Of a DNA stretch of 64,000 nucleotides, positions 6,914 through 14,635 are shown piece after piece. Source of the DNA: Isoalcanivorax indicus. GTDB taxonomy: Bacteria > Pseudomonadota > Gammaproteobacteria > Pseudomonadales > Alcanivoracaceae. Numbering within the stretch: the first letter of the stretch is position 1; each line of letters opens with the position of its first letter. The position numbers and the translations under genes are program-made. The stretch is taken from positions 62,001-126,000 of the forward strand of contig NZ_QGMP01000003.1 of the NCBI RefSeq assembly GCF_003259185.1. Direction: 5' to 3'. Below the pieces are notes generated by a model that searched no databases, was not told the DNA's origin, and worked only from the letters and a program-made list of their open reading frames with translations.

Positions 6914-7453
6914 GGTTTGCTCGATATTGGCACGGCGTTTCCGCTCCTGCTCGGTCATTTGTTCCTGGCGTTCCTCAAGGGAGTTCAGCCCAAGACGCGC
7001 ACGGCGTTCATTAACCGTAGCAGGATCCTCAATAGGAAACGGTGTTGGCCAACCGTCTTCATCAACATCAAACTGGGTGCCGTAGTATTGAGGCTTGCCA
7101 GATAGTGTACGCACCCGATCCTGTAGGAATGCCAACTGCCAGCCCGCTACATCCTCTCTCGCAACGGCATCTTCTAGTAGGGAGACACACTCACCCATGA
7201 AATCGGGATCTGAAACAGAATGCTGAACGACCAGCCATGCAGCTTTGGCAGCCTCTTCCCCAACTAACGAAACGCCGGGCCAGCCGTGAGCACCAATAAC
7301 CTCTTTCAGGCGAAAAGCATTCTGCTCATGCAGGGCTTTCATCCGGGGATGATAAGACTCAGATGGCAATTCTCCGGAATCGAAAAGTTGCTGCAACAAC
7401 CGCTGGTCTTCTGTCATCATCGTGACCAGCTCATCCGCAAGATTCTGATTCAT
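6908..7453 (-). CDS. DUF6624-like protein of unknown function
   Basis: A 181-residue soluble protein with an all-helical look. IGAHGWPGVSLVGEEAAKAAWLVVQHS (about 53-79, quoted here in parts: HGWPGVSLVGEE and AAWLVVQH), then LLEDAVAREDVAGWQLAFLQDRV and GKPQYYGTQFDVDEDGW, are the conserved features I associate with DUF6624. The function is unknown. The charged C-terminal tail (LEERQEQMTEQERKRRANIE) is probably disordered. Its TAA stop lies inside the attC-like site, and its start is preceded at 7464-7470 by GTTAAC, similar to a cassette junction. It is the first gene of the minus-strand block. Confidence 0.72.
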   Translation of the reverse strand: MNQNLADELVTMMTEDQRLLQQLFDSGELPSESYHPRMKALHEQNAFRLKEVIGAHGWPGVSLVGEEAAKAAWLVVQHSVSDPDFMGECVSLLEDAVAREDVAGWQLAFLQDRVRTLSGKPQYYGTQFDVDEDGWPTPFPIEDPATVNERRARLGLNSLEERQEQMTEQERKRRANIEQTS

Positions 7454-7481
7454 GGGCTTCTTCCCAGTTAACAGGTATTAG

Positions 7482-7515
7482 GACGCCGGCTCATATATTG
7501 AATAACGACGCCGGC
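7482..7515. repeat. 9-bp direct repeat in the 7454-7803 gap
   Basis: GACGCCGGC occurs at 7482-7490 and 7507-7515, 25 bp apart. It lies upstream of the cassette-like genes; on the minus strand a possible promoter (TTGTGA, 17 bp, TATTCA) overlaps it. The rest of this 350-bp gap holds no gene that I can support, apart from the typA terminator. Confidence 0.4.
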
Positions 7516-7714
7516 GGCCTATCACAATATGAAATGCTGCATATTGGAGAAATAATGCTTTCCCATCAATGGGTTGTGGCGCGTGCGTGCTTTGCTTTCT
7601 CAATAACAGCGCCTTCTTCTTTTCCCGTCCCAATCACACTGGCCATAGGGATAGCATAAAGATAGGGCTATGACCATTGTCTGGTCGGTGCTACCCCGAT
7701 GGTGCAATCACAAA

Positions 7715-7744
7715 CAACAACGCCCCGAATCCGGGGCGTTGTTG
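7715..7744 (-). terminator. Rho-independent terminator of typA
   Basis: A 13-bp perfect stem (CAACAACGCCCCG with its complement) and a 4-base loop, followed on the minus strand by TTGTTTGTG. It lies 60 bp after the typA stop codon. Confidence 0.8.
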
Positions 7745-7803
7745 TCTGGGCTTACACCGGGTCCTGAAACCCGAGCGTAGCCCGTGTTGCGGCAGGCCTT
7801 GCC

Positions 7804-9612
7804 TTAGCGGCTGGCGCGCTTGCGATCCGATTCGGTCAGCAGCTTCTTGCGCAGGCGGATGTAGTGAGGGGTCACTTCCACCAGCTCGTCTTCATCAATG
7901 AAATCGATGGCCTGTTCCAGGGACATGCGGATCGGCGGCGTCAGGATGATGTTCTCATCGGTGCCGGAGGCGCGCATGTTGGTCAGCTGCTTGCCCTTGG
8001 TCGGGTTGACCACCAGGTCGTTGTCGCGGGAGTGAATGCCGATCAGCTGGCCTTCGTACACTTCCACGTTCGGCTCGATGAACATGCGGCCGCGTTCCTG
8101 CAGGTTGAACAGGGAGAAGCCCAGCACCTTGCCGGTGACGTTGGAGATCAGCACGCCGTTGTTGCGCTCGGCCAGTTGACCCGGCTTGTAGTCGCCGTAG
8201 TGCGAGAACACCGAGTTGAAGATGCCGGTGCCGGAGGTCAGCGTCATGAACATGGAGCGGAAGCCGATCAGGCCGCGTGAGGGCGCGGTGTATTCCAGGC
8301 GCACGCGGCCCTTGCCATCCGGGGACATGTTGGTCATGTCGCCGCGGCGAATGCCCATCTGTTCCATGATCGGGCCCTGGTGCTGTTCTTCCACGTCCAG
8401 GATCAGCTGTTCGTAGGGCTCTTTCCTGACGCCGTCTTCTTCCTTCACGATCACTTCCGGGCGGCCTACGGCCAGCTCGAAGCCTTCACGGCGCATGTTC
8501 TCGATCAGTACCGACAGGTGCAGTTCGCCACGGCCGGAGACGCGGAAGCGGTCCGGGCTGCCGGTGTCTTCCACACGCAGGGCCACGTTGTGGCGCAGTT
8601 CTTCGTGCAGGCGGTCGCGGATGTTGCGGCTGGTGACGTACTTGCCGTCCTGGCCCGCGAACGGCGAGGTGTTGACGTGAAAGAACATGCTCACGGTGGG
8701 TTCGTCCACGGTCAGCGGCGGCAGGGCTTCCACGTTGTTCGGGTCGCACAGGGTGTCGGAGATATCCAGCGGGTCCAGGCCGGTCACGCAGATGATGTCG
8801 CCCGCTTCGGCGGTCGGCACTTCCACGCGCTCCAGGCCGTGGTGGCCCATGATGGTCAGCACGCGGCCATTGCGGGTCTTGCCGTGGATGTCGATCACCT
8901 TCACCGGGGTGTTGGTCTTGACGCGGCCACGCTTGACGCGGCCGATGCCGATCACGCCGACGTAGCTGTTGTAGTCCAGCGACGAGATCTGCATCTGGAA
9001 GGGGCCGTCCATGTCCACATCCGGGTGCGGGACGCGGTCGATGATGGTCTGGAACAGCGGGGTCATGTCATCGGCCATGTCGTCGGCGTCGAGGCCGGCG
9101 ATGCCGTTCAGGGCCGAGGCGTAGACCACCGGGAAGTCGAGCTGCTCATCGGTGGCGCCGAGGCGGTCGAACAGGTCGAACACCTGGTCCATCACCCAGT
9201 CCGGGCGGGCGCCGGGGCGGTCGATCTTGTTGATCACCACGATCGGCTTGAGGCCTTGCTGGAAGGCTTTCTGGGTCACGAAGCGGGTCTGCGGCATGGG
9301 GCCATCCACAGCGTCCACCAGCAGCAGCACGGAGTCGACCATCGACATCACGCGCTCTACCTCGCCGCCGAAGTCGGCGTGGCCGGGGGTGTCGACGATG
9401 TTGATGCGGTAGTCGTTCCACTTCAGGGCGGTGTTCTTCGCCAGGATGGTGATACCGCGCTCTTTCTCGATATCGTTGGAGTCCATGACCCGTTCCACCG
9501 CCCCGGCGCGGTCGCCGAGGGTGCCGGACTGCTGCAGCAGCTTGTCCACGAGCGTGGTCTTGCCATGGTCTACATGGGCGATAATGGCGATGTTGCGCAG
9601 GCGTTCGATCAC
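7804..9612 (-). CDS. typA: Ribosome-associated translational GTPase TypA/BipA
   Basis: TypA binds the ribosome in an EF-G-like manner and is needed for assembly or translation under stress and at low temperature. The 602-residue length fits. The GTPase motifs are [12 protein letters not shown] (P-loop, about 12-23), [15 protein letters not shown] (about 74-88) and [10 protein letters not shown] (about 129-138). The EF-G-like domain III/V and the TypA-specific end follow ([17 protein letters not shown], then the basic tail [16 protein letters not shown]). It stands alone as a transcription unit, with a promoter at 9649-9675 and a terminator at 7715-7744. In Pseudomonas it is also close to glnA. 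Confidence 0.96.
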   Translation of the reverse strand: MIERLRNIAIIAHVDHGKTTLVDKLLQQSGTLGDRAGAVERVMDSNDIEKERGITILAKNTALKWNDYRINIVDTPGHADFGGEVERVMSMVDSVLLLVDAVDGPMPQTRFVTQKAFQQGLKPIVVINKIDRPGARPDWVMDQVFDLFDRLGATDEQLDFPVVYASALNGIAGLDADDMADDMTPLFQTIIDRVPHPDVDMDGPFQMQISSLDYNSYVGVIGIGRVKRGRVKTNTPVKVIDIHGKTRNGRVLTIMGHHGLERVEVPTAEAGDIICVTGLDPLDISDTLCDPNNVEALPPLTVDEPTVSMFFHVNTSPFAGQDGKYVTSRNIRDRLHEELRHNVALRVEDTGSPDRFRVSGRGELHLSVLIENMRREGFELAVGRPEVIVKEEDGVRKEPYEQLILDVEEQHQGPIMEQMGIRRGDMTNMSPDGKGRVRLEYTAPSRGLIGFRSMFMTLTSGTGIFNSVFSHYGDYKPGQLAERNNGVLISNVTGKVLGFSLFNLQERGRMFIEPNVEVYEGQLIGIHSRDNDLVVNPTKGKQLTNMRASGTDENIILTPPIRMSLEQAIDFIDEDELVEVTPHYIRLRKKLLTESDRKRASR

Positions 9613-9648
9613 AGGTCAGGCACCGGTTGCGGCATAATTGGGGCGCGG

Positions 9649-9675
9649 AGTATAGCAGGCTGGCGGTTGCAGCAA
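9649..9675 (-). promoter_or_regulatory. Candidate sigma-70 promoter of typA
   Basis: On the minus strand, TTGCTG (9670-9675) and TATACT (9649-9654) are separated by 15 bp and lie about 40 bp before the typA start. The -10 is strong; the spacing is short. Confidence 0.45.
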
Positions 9676-9845
9676 CACGGGCTTTGACGCCCTGTAGGAC
9701 AGGACTTTCACGATCGTTGCATAGTCTTTTACGCAACGGACGGTTATTTCCCCGGCGCCTTGCTCTAGAATGAGGCGCCGAGCTGCAACCCTGCGTGTCG
9801 GGCGCGGTCGAAGTTCGCCCGGACACCACAGAACAGGTCAGATCT

Positions 9846-10418
9846 ATGCGACAAACCCGCTTCAGCCCTCTTTTCCTGCCATGGGCACTGCTCATAATGA
9901 CAGTGCTTCCAGTGTCTGCCGTGGCGGAGAGCGAACCCGTACACAAGGTCATTCTGGGGTTGATCGAGCAGGCCCACGTTGATGAGCTGGACCTGACCGT
10001 GGAGGCAAAGCTGGATACCGGGGCTGTGAGCGCCTCGCTCAGTGCCTACGATATCGAGATTTTCGAGCGCAACGGGGACGACTGGGTGCGCTTCCGTCTT
10101 GGCACCGAGGGCGACGATGCCGAGCAGCGGGAGTTGCCGCTGGACCACAAGGTGCGCATTCGCCGTCGCCTGGCGGACATTGATGATGAGGCAAAAACCT
10201 ACACGCGCCGTCCGGTGGTGCGCCTGATGGTCTGCATTGGCGAACGGCAGGTGCCGATGCGGGTCAATCTGACGGACCGCCGCAACTTCAGTTATGCGCT
10301 GTTGATCGGTGCGGAAGGGTTGACCGATCTGCGCAGTATCATTGATCCGTCGCAGGAAAACAGTGCCGGGGCACCGGAATGCGGGATGACATTGGGAGAG
10401 GCTGGTGAGAAAGACTGA
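9846..10418 (+). CDS. Secreted retropepsin-like protein of the 'ATP-dependent zinc protease' family
   Basis: A 190-residue protein with a signal peptide (MRQTRFSPLFLPWALLIMTV...VSAVAES), so it should act in the periplasm. The mature part contains KLDTGAVSASLSA (residues 55-67), a DTGA active-site motif of retropepsin-type aspartic proteases, and the partner segment NLTDRRNFSYALLIGAEGL near 145-163. The family (Pfam 'Zn_protease'/RimB-like) is named ATP-dependent zinc protease, but the motif suggests an aspartic protease fold and no zinc site is obvious. It starts a three-gene unit with the transglutaminase-like membrane protein and the ATP-grasp ligase, a conserved neighbourhood noted in comparative genomics of amidoligases. 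The substrate is unknown. Confidence 0.82.
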   Translation: MRQTRFSPLFLPWALLIMTVLPVSAVAESEPVHKVILGLIEQAHVDELDLTVEAKLDTGAVSASLSAYDIEIFERNGDDWVRFRLGTEGDDAEQRELPLDHKVRIRRRLADIDDEAKTYTRRPVVRLMVCIGERQVPMRVNLTDRRNFSYALLIGAEGLTDLRSIIDPSQENSAGAPECGMTLGEAGEKD

Positions 10419-10451
10419 CGCTGCGTGGCGGAGCAAGCTGGGGGGCTCTGA

Positions 10452-11993
10452 ATGCGTGGTGTAAAGCTGCATGCCCTTATTCTGGCGCTGGTGCTGATTG
10501 CTACAGGGCTTGGCGCTACGGCCTATCAGATCATGGTCCTCAACATTCCGGTGAGCGAGAGCGAGACCGATCCGGTCTGGGTAATCGATGCGCGTCTGAG
10601 CTTCCGTGCGTCCGGCAACACGCCGGTCAAGGCGCAGCTTTTTGTGCCCCCGCCGAGTGACCGGTATCTGGTGCTCAACGAGAGCTTTATCTCGCAGAAC
10701 TACGGTTTCAATGTCAGTCGTGTCGAGGCCAATCGCCTGGTGACCTGGTCATCTCGCCGCGCCCAGGGTGAGCAGACACTTTACTACCGCAAGACCCTGT
10801 CACAGCGGTTCGGTGAGTCGCGGCTGGTGGAAGCCGGGCCGCAGTTCCGGCCGCGGCCGCCGCTGGAAGGGCCGGAGCGCATTGCCGCCGAGGCGCTGCT
10901 GGCGCCGATCCGGCAGCATTCGGCTGATGTGGAAACCTTCATCAGCGAAACGGTGCGCCGCGTCAACAATCTCAACGACGACAATGTGCGTCTGCTGCTG
11001 GGCAATGATGACAGCATCAGCAACCGTACGCGCGTGGTGGAAAAGCTGCTGGCGGTGGCGCATATCCCGGTGCAGCAGCTGCACACGGTGCGTTTGACAG
11101 CCAGCCAGAACCAGACCCCGGAGCAGTGGCTGCGCAGCTACACGGGTGAGCGCTGGATCTACTTCAATCCGGTCACCGGTGATCGGGGGCTACCCGATGA
11201 TCGCATCATCTGGTGGATCGGCGCGGTGCCCGTGGCGGATGTCGAAGGCGGGCAGCGCCCCCGGGTCACGTTCAGCGTGACCAGCACGGAAATCAGTGCG
11301 ATTCAGCTGGCGCAAACCTCCGAGCCGGCGCGCCGCAGCACCTTGCTCACGTTTTCCCTGTATGACCTGCCGGTAGCCACACAGGAGGTCTACCGGATCA
11401 TGATCATGATCCCGCTGGGCGTCTTGCTGATCCTGTTGCTGCGCAATCTGGTGGGCATGCATACCCTGGGCACCTTTACGCCCGTGCTGGTGGCGCTGGC
11501 TTTCCGCGAGACCGAGATCTTCTGGGGCATCTTCCTGTTTACGGTGATCACGGCGATCGGGCTTTCCCTGCGCTCCTATCTTGAGCATCTGCGACTGCAG
11601 TTGCTGTCACGTCTGTCGGTGGTGCTGACCTTCGTGGTGATCCTGATGGCATTCATTGCCTTGCTGGGACACAAGCTGGGCATCGAGCGAGGGCTGTCTG
11701 TCGCGCTGTTCCCGATGGTGATCCTGACCATGGTCATCGAGCGGTTGTCGATTCTCTGGGAGGAGCGTGGTGCCAGCCATGCGATGAAGGCGGCCATCGG
11801 CACGCTGGTGGCGGCGAGTCTGGGGCATCTGCTCATGTCGCAACCGCATCTGGTGTACTTCTGCTTCACCTTCCCGGGCATCCTGCTGGTCTTTACCGGC
11901 ATCATGCTGCTGATGGGCCATTACCGTGGTTACCGGCTGACCGAGCTGGTGCGCTTCCGCGCCCTGGCGGGCCCCGATAAAGGGAGGCCCTGA
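10452..11993 (+). CDS. Membrane protein with periplasmic inactive-transglutaminase-like domain and 7TM domain
   Basis: A 513-residue protein. An N-terminal helix (about 7-28) is followed by a long periplasmic region to about residue 310 with the transglutaminase-like segment ERWIYFNPVTGDRGLPDD near 235-252. I do not see a clear Cys-His-Asp catalytic set, which agrees with the family label 'inactive transglutaminase'. From about 315 there are seven hydrophobic helices (starting IMIMIPLGVLLILLLRNLVG, with the conserved GMHTLGTFTPVLVALAFRE after it). The gene lies 33 bp after the retropepsin-like gene and 2 bp before the ATP-grasp gene. It is probably the membrane anchor through which the periplasmic protease and cytoplasmic ligase are linked; this is inference. 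Confidence 0.83.
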   Translation: MRGVKLHALILALVLIATGLGATAYQIMVLNIPVSESETDPVWVIDARLSFRASGNTPVKAQLFVPPPSDRYLVLNESFISQNYGFNVSRVEANRLVTWSSRRAQGEQTLYYRKTLSQRFGESRLVEAGPQFRPRPPLEGPERIAAEALLAPIRQHSADVETFISETVRRVNNLNDDNVRLLLGNDDSISNRTRVVEKLLAVAHIPVQQLHTVRLTASQNQTPEQWLRSYTGERWIYFNPVTGDRGLPDDRIIWWIGAVPVADVEGGQRPRVTFSVTSTEISAIQLAQTSEPARRSTLLTFSLYDLPVATQEVYRIMIMIPLGVLLILLLRNLVGMHTLGTFTPVLVALAFRETEIFWGIFLFTVITAIGLSLRSYLEHLRLQLLSRLSVVLTFVVILMAFIALLGHKLGIERGLSVALFPMVILTMVIERLSILWEERGASHAMKAAIGTLVAASLGHLLMSQPHLVYFCFTFPGILLVFTGIMLLMGHYRGYRLTELVRFRALAGPDKGRP

Positions 11994-11995
11994 CC

Positions 11996-12979
11996 ATGCT
12001 GGGTCGTTGGCTGGCGCTGCGTCGGCGCGGGGTGATGGGCATCAACCAGCGCAATGGCGATTATGTGTTGCGCTACAACCGCCGCCATCTGTATCCGCTG
12101 GTCGATGACAAGCTGCTGACCAAGGAGCGGGCCATCACGGCGGGCATTCAGGTGCCCGAGCTGTACGCGTCGGTGGCCAGTGAGCAGGGGATCGAGCGCT
12201 TCATGCGGGGTCTGGACGACTACACCGATTTTGTCATCAAGCCGGCCCAGGGGGCGGGCGGTGATGGCATTCTTGTGGTCACGGACCGATTCGAGGGGAT
12301 GTATCGCACGGCCGGTGGGCGGCTGCTCACGGAAGACGATATCCAGCATCACCTGTCGAACATCCTCTCCGGCATGTATTCGCTGGGCGGGCATCGTGAC
12401 CGGGCCATGGTCGAGTACCGGGTCATCCCGGACAGCGTGTTCGGGGCGATCAGTTACGAGGGCGTGCCGGATATCCGTATTATCGTGCTCTGCGGTTATC
12501 CGGTGATGGCCATGCTGCGCCTGCCTACCCGGCAGTCCGGCGGCAAGGCCAATCTGCACCAGGGTGCGATCGGCGTGGGCGTCGATCTGGCGACGGGCAT
12601 CACCCTGGAGGGCACCTGGCACAACCGGGTGATCCAGCGGCACCCCGATACGGCCAATCTGGTGGCGGGCGTGCAGTTGCCTGACTGGACCGGTTTCCTG
12701 GAAATCGCAGCCGGTTGCTACGAGCTCACCGGGCTGGGCTATCTGGGCGTGGATCTGGTGCTGGACAAGGATCGCGGGCCCCTGATGCTGGAGCTGAATG
12801 CGCGCCCGGGGTTGAATATCCAGATCGCCAATGCCAGCGGCCTGGCCGCGCGCTGTGCAGTGGTCGAGGCGCGCATGGCGGCGCGGGCGCGTGCCGGTGA
12901 GCCCGAGGAAATCGCCCCGGCGCGGATCAGCTTCTGCCAGGACCAGTTCACCACCAGCACTATACCGGCGCAGGCCTGA
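11996..12979 (+). CDS. RimK-like ATP-grasp ligase (alpha-L-glutamate ligase-related)
   Basis: A 327-residue ATP-grasp enzyme of the RimK-like amidoligase group; no signal peptide, so cytoplasmic. Seen are the nucleotide-binding lysine strand DFVIKPAQGAGGDGILVV (about 77-94), the metal-binding segment GYLGVDLVLDKDRGPLMLELNARPGLNIQIAN near 250-280 (core: LMLELNARPGLN) and GVPDIRIIVLCG. Such enzymes join an amino acid such as glutamate to a peptide or other acceptor by an acyl-phosphate intermediate. The acceptor is unknown. The gene is 2 bp downstream of the 7TM gene, and all three genes are likely one operon. The linked protease may remove or trim what the ligase adds. Confidence 0.85.
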   Translation: MLGRWLALRRRGVMGINQRNGDYVLRYNRRHLYPLVDDKLLTKERAITAGIQVPELYASVASEQGIERFMRGLDDYTDFVIKPAQGAGGDGILVVTDRFEGMYRTAGGRLLTEDDIQHHLSNILSGMYSLGGHRDRAMVEYRVIPDSVFGAISYEGVPDIRIIVLCGYPVMAMLRLPTRQSGGKANLHQGAIGVGVDLATGITLEGTWHNRVIQRHPDTANLVAGVQLPDWTGFLEIAAGCYELTGLGYLGVDLVLDKDRGPLMLELNARPGLNIQIANASGLAARCAVVEARMAARARAGEPEEIAPARISFCQDQFTTSTIPAQA

Positions 12980-13004
12980 CCCGCAGCGGCCGGGCTGTTA
13001 TACT
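12976..13004 (+). promoter_or_regulatory. Candidate sigma-70 promoter of the PP-loop gene
   Basis: CTGACC (12976-12981), a 17-bp spacer, then TATACT (12999-13004), 54 bp before the first possible start codon. Confidence 0.5.
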
Positions 13005-13057
13005 CCTTCACCCCTTGTTCACCTGCTTCCCGGCGCGTCGGCTATGCGGCGCGCCGC

Positions 13058-14197
13058 TTGATGTTTATGACACAGACCATGACCACCGCCGCCACCACGC
13101 CGCCGTCTGCCGCTGACCGTCCACGCCGGGCGCTGGCGCTGGTGTCGGGCGGGCTCGATTCGATGCTGGCTGTGCGCGTTATCCAGGCCCAGGGTATCGA
13201 GGTGGAGGGGGTCAACTTCTTCACCGGCTTCTGCGTTGAGGGGCATACCCACGCGATCCGCGAGCGAGACCGCAAGAAGCCCAAGCGCAACAATGCCCTG
13301 TGGGTGGCAGAGCAACTGGGCATCAAGTTGCACATCATCGATATCTCGCAGGAATACAAGGATGTGGTGCTGCACCCGCGTTATGGCTACGGCGCGCACA
13401 TGAATCCCTGCCTGGACTGCAAGATCTTCATGGTCAATCAGGCCACCCTGATGCTGGACAAGGCCCGTGACCTGGCCGATGCGCGCGCCAGCGACGGCGA
13501 CGGGTTCGATTTCATCATCACCGGCGAGGTGGTGGGTCAGCGGCCCAAGTCGCAGCGCAAGTGGACCATGCCGGTGATTGCGCGCGAGTCCGGCGCCGAG
13601 GACCGGTTGCTCAGGCCGCTGTCGGCCAGGAACCTGGACGAAACCCTGCCCGAGCGGGAAGGTTGGGTGGATCGCAGCAAACTGTATGGCTTCAGTGGGC
13701 GCAACCGGACACCGCAGATCGAGCTGGCCCGCGACTTCGGGCTGGAGGAGTTCGCCCAGCCCGCCGGGGGCTGCTGCTTCCTGACGGATGAATCCTATGC
13801 GAAGAAGCTGGGCGATCTGTGGCGCGCGCGCGGAGAGCGTGATTACGAGCTGGACGACATCATGCTGCTCAAGGTGGGCCGCCATCTGCGCCCGCGCCCG
13901 CACTTCAAGTTGATCATCAGTCGCGAGGAAGGCGAAAGCCAGTTCCTGCGCGGCTACCGGCATGTCTTTGACAGCCTTGAGACCTCCAGTCATGGGGGGC
14001 CGCTGACCCTGGTGGACGGTCACTTCGCGGACCAGGCCGAGGCCGAGTTCGCGGCCGCGCTGGTGGCGCGCTTCTCTCAGGGGCGGGAGGCCGATCGGGT
14101 CACCGTGACCTGGCGTCAGCGTGATGGCGTGACCCGTGATCTGCAGGTGCCTCCCATGGCGGCCGATGACGTGCCGCGCGACTGGTATCTGGGGTGA
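13058..14197 (+). CDS. PP-loop tRNA sulfurtransferase-like protein with probable NFACT-R domain
   Basis: A 379-residue cytosolic protein (start uncertain: ATGs at 13058, 13061, 13070 and 13079 are in frame). The ATP-pyrophosphatase motif SGGLDS is at about residues 30-35 (LALVSGGLDSMLAVRVI). Candidate sulfur-transfer or iron-sulfur cysteines are NPCLDC (118, 121) and GGCC (239, 240). The last 110 residues (DDIMLLKVGRHLRPRPHFKL and on) resemble the RNA-binding NFACT-R/DUF814 domain. PP-loop plus NFACT-R fusions have been proposed to thiolate tRNA. No THUMP or rhodanese domain is present, so it is not a full-length ThiI, although thiI sits between typA and glnA in Pseudomonas. The adjacent TusA-like gene could be the sulfur donor. 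Confidence 0.75.
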   Translation: MMFMTQTMTTAATTPPSAADRPRRALALVSGGLDSMLAVRVIQAQGIEVEGVNFFTGFCVEGHTHAIRERDRKKPKRNNALWVAEQLGIKLHIIDISQEYKDVVLHPRYGYGAHMNPCLDCKIFMVNQATLMLDKARDLADARASDGDGFDFIITGEVVGQRPKSQRKWTMPVIARESGAEDRLLRPLSARNLDETLPEREGWVDRSKLYGFSGRNRTPQIELARDFGLEEFAQPAGGCCFLTDESYAKKLGDLWRARGERDYELDDIMLLKVGRHLRPRPHFKLIISREEGESQFLRGYRHVFDSLETSSHGGPLTLVDGHFADQAEAEFAAALVARFSQGREADRVTVTWRQRDGVTRDLQVPPMAADDVPRDWYLG

Positions 14198-14200
14198 ATC

Positions 14201-14425
14201 ATGGAACAGCTTGATGCTCGCCGACTGCTGTGTCCGTTGCCGGTGATCCGTACCCAGGACCGGGTGAAGACGCTGGCGGACGGTGAATGTCTTGAGGTGC
14301 TTGCCACAGACCCCGGTGTGCTGAATGATGTGCCGGCATGGTGCCGGATCAATGGGCACACGGTGCTGGAAACCGGGGAGCGCGAAGGGGTTATCTTTGT
14401 GCGGCTCCGGGTGGCCAGACCCTGA
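14201..14425 (+). CDS. TusA-like sulfur carrier protein
   Basis: A 74-residue protein of the TusA/SirA family with the signature QLDARRLLCPLPVIRTQ; the cysteine in LLCPLP is the persulfide-carrying residue (Cys10). The rest (GECLEVLATDPGVLNDVPAW, HTVLETGEREGVIFVRLRV) shows the two-layer fold. Members pass sulfur to tRNA thiolation or other pathways. It begins 3 bp after the PP-loop gene, so the two are cotranscribed, supporting a role as sulfur donor to that enzyme. Whether it also serves as the main TusA of the cell cannot be told. Confidence 0.87.
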   Translation: MEQLDARRLLCPLPVIRTQDRVKTLADGECLEVLATDPGVLNDVPAWCRINGHTVLETGEREGVIFVRLRVARP

Positions 14426-14427
14426 CT

Positions 14428-14444
14428 TGCACCACAATTGCGCA
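14428..14444 (+). promoter_or_regulatory. NtrC-binding dyad 1 upstream of glnA
   Basis: TGCACCACAATTGCGCA, close to the NtrC consensus TGCACC-N5-GGTGCA. It lies about 110 bp before the sigma-54 promoter, a usual enhancer distance. Confidence 0.7.
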
Positions 14445-14458
14445 CTCCTGCGTCATTG

Positions 14459-14475
14459 TGCACTATAATGGTGCA
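14459..14475 (+). promoter_or_regulatory. NtrC-binding dyad 2 upstream of glnA
   Basis: TGCACTATAATGGTGCA, near-perfect dyad 31 bp from dyad 1 (three helical turns, same face). It contains TATAAT (14464-14469), so NtrC bound here could also block a weak sigma-70 promoter, as at the E. coli glnA upstream promoter. Confidence 0.82.
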
Positions 14476-14537
14476 TTCTCTGCCGCAGGCCGTCGCAGGA
14501 GCCTAGCATTCGTGCTGCTCCGCCATGTCTCAGAATG

Positions 14538-14552
14538 TGGCACGCATTTTGC
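14538..14552 (+). promoter_or_regulatory. Sigma-54 promoter of glnA
   Basis: TGGCACGCATTTTGC matches the sigma-54 consensus TGGCACG-N4-TTGC at every conserved base, with GG-N10-GC spacing, about 84 bp before the glnA start codon. Confidence 0.92.
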
Positions 14553-14635
14553 TCCACAAACGGGCAAGACCCGGTTCGGTGCAACCCCCGGGCCGGACAA
14601 ACCCATTTCTTGCTGCTCCAGGAGGACGCTTCATC

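Noticed and set aside
8380-9687. A 435-codon open frame opposite typA
   Set aside because: Antisense shadow with His/Val/Gly-rich low-complexity translation.
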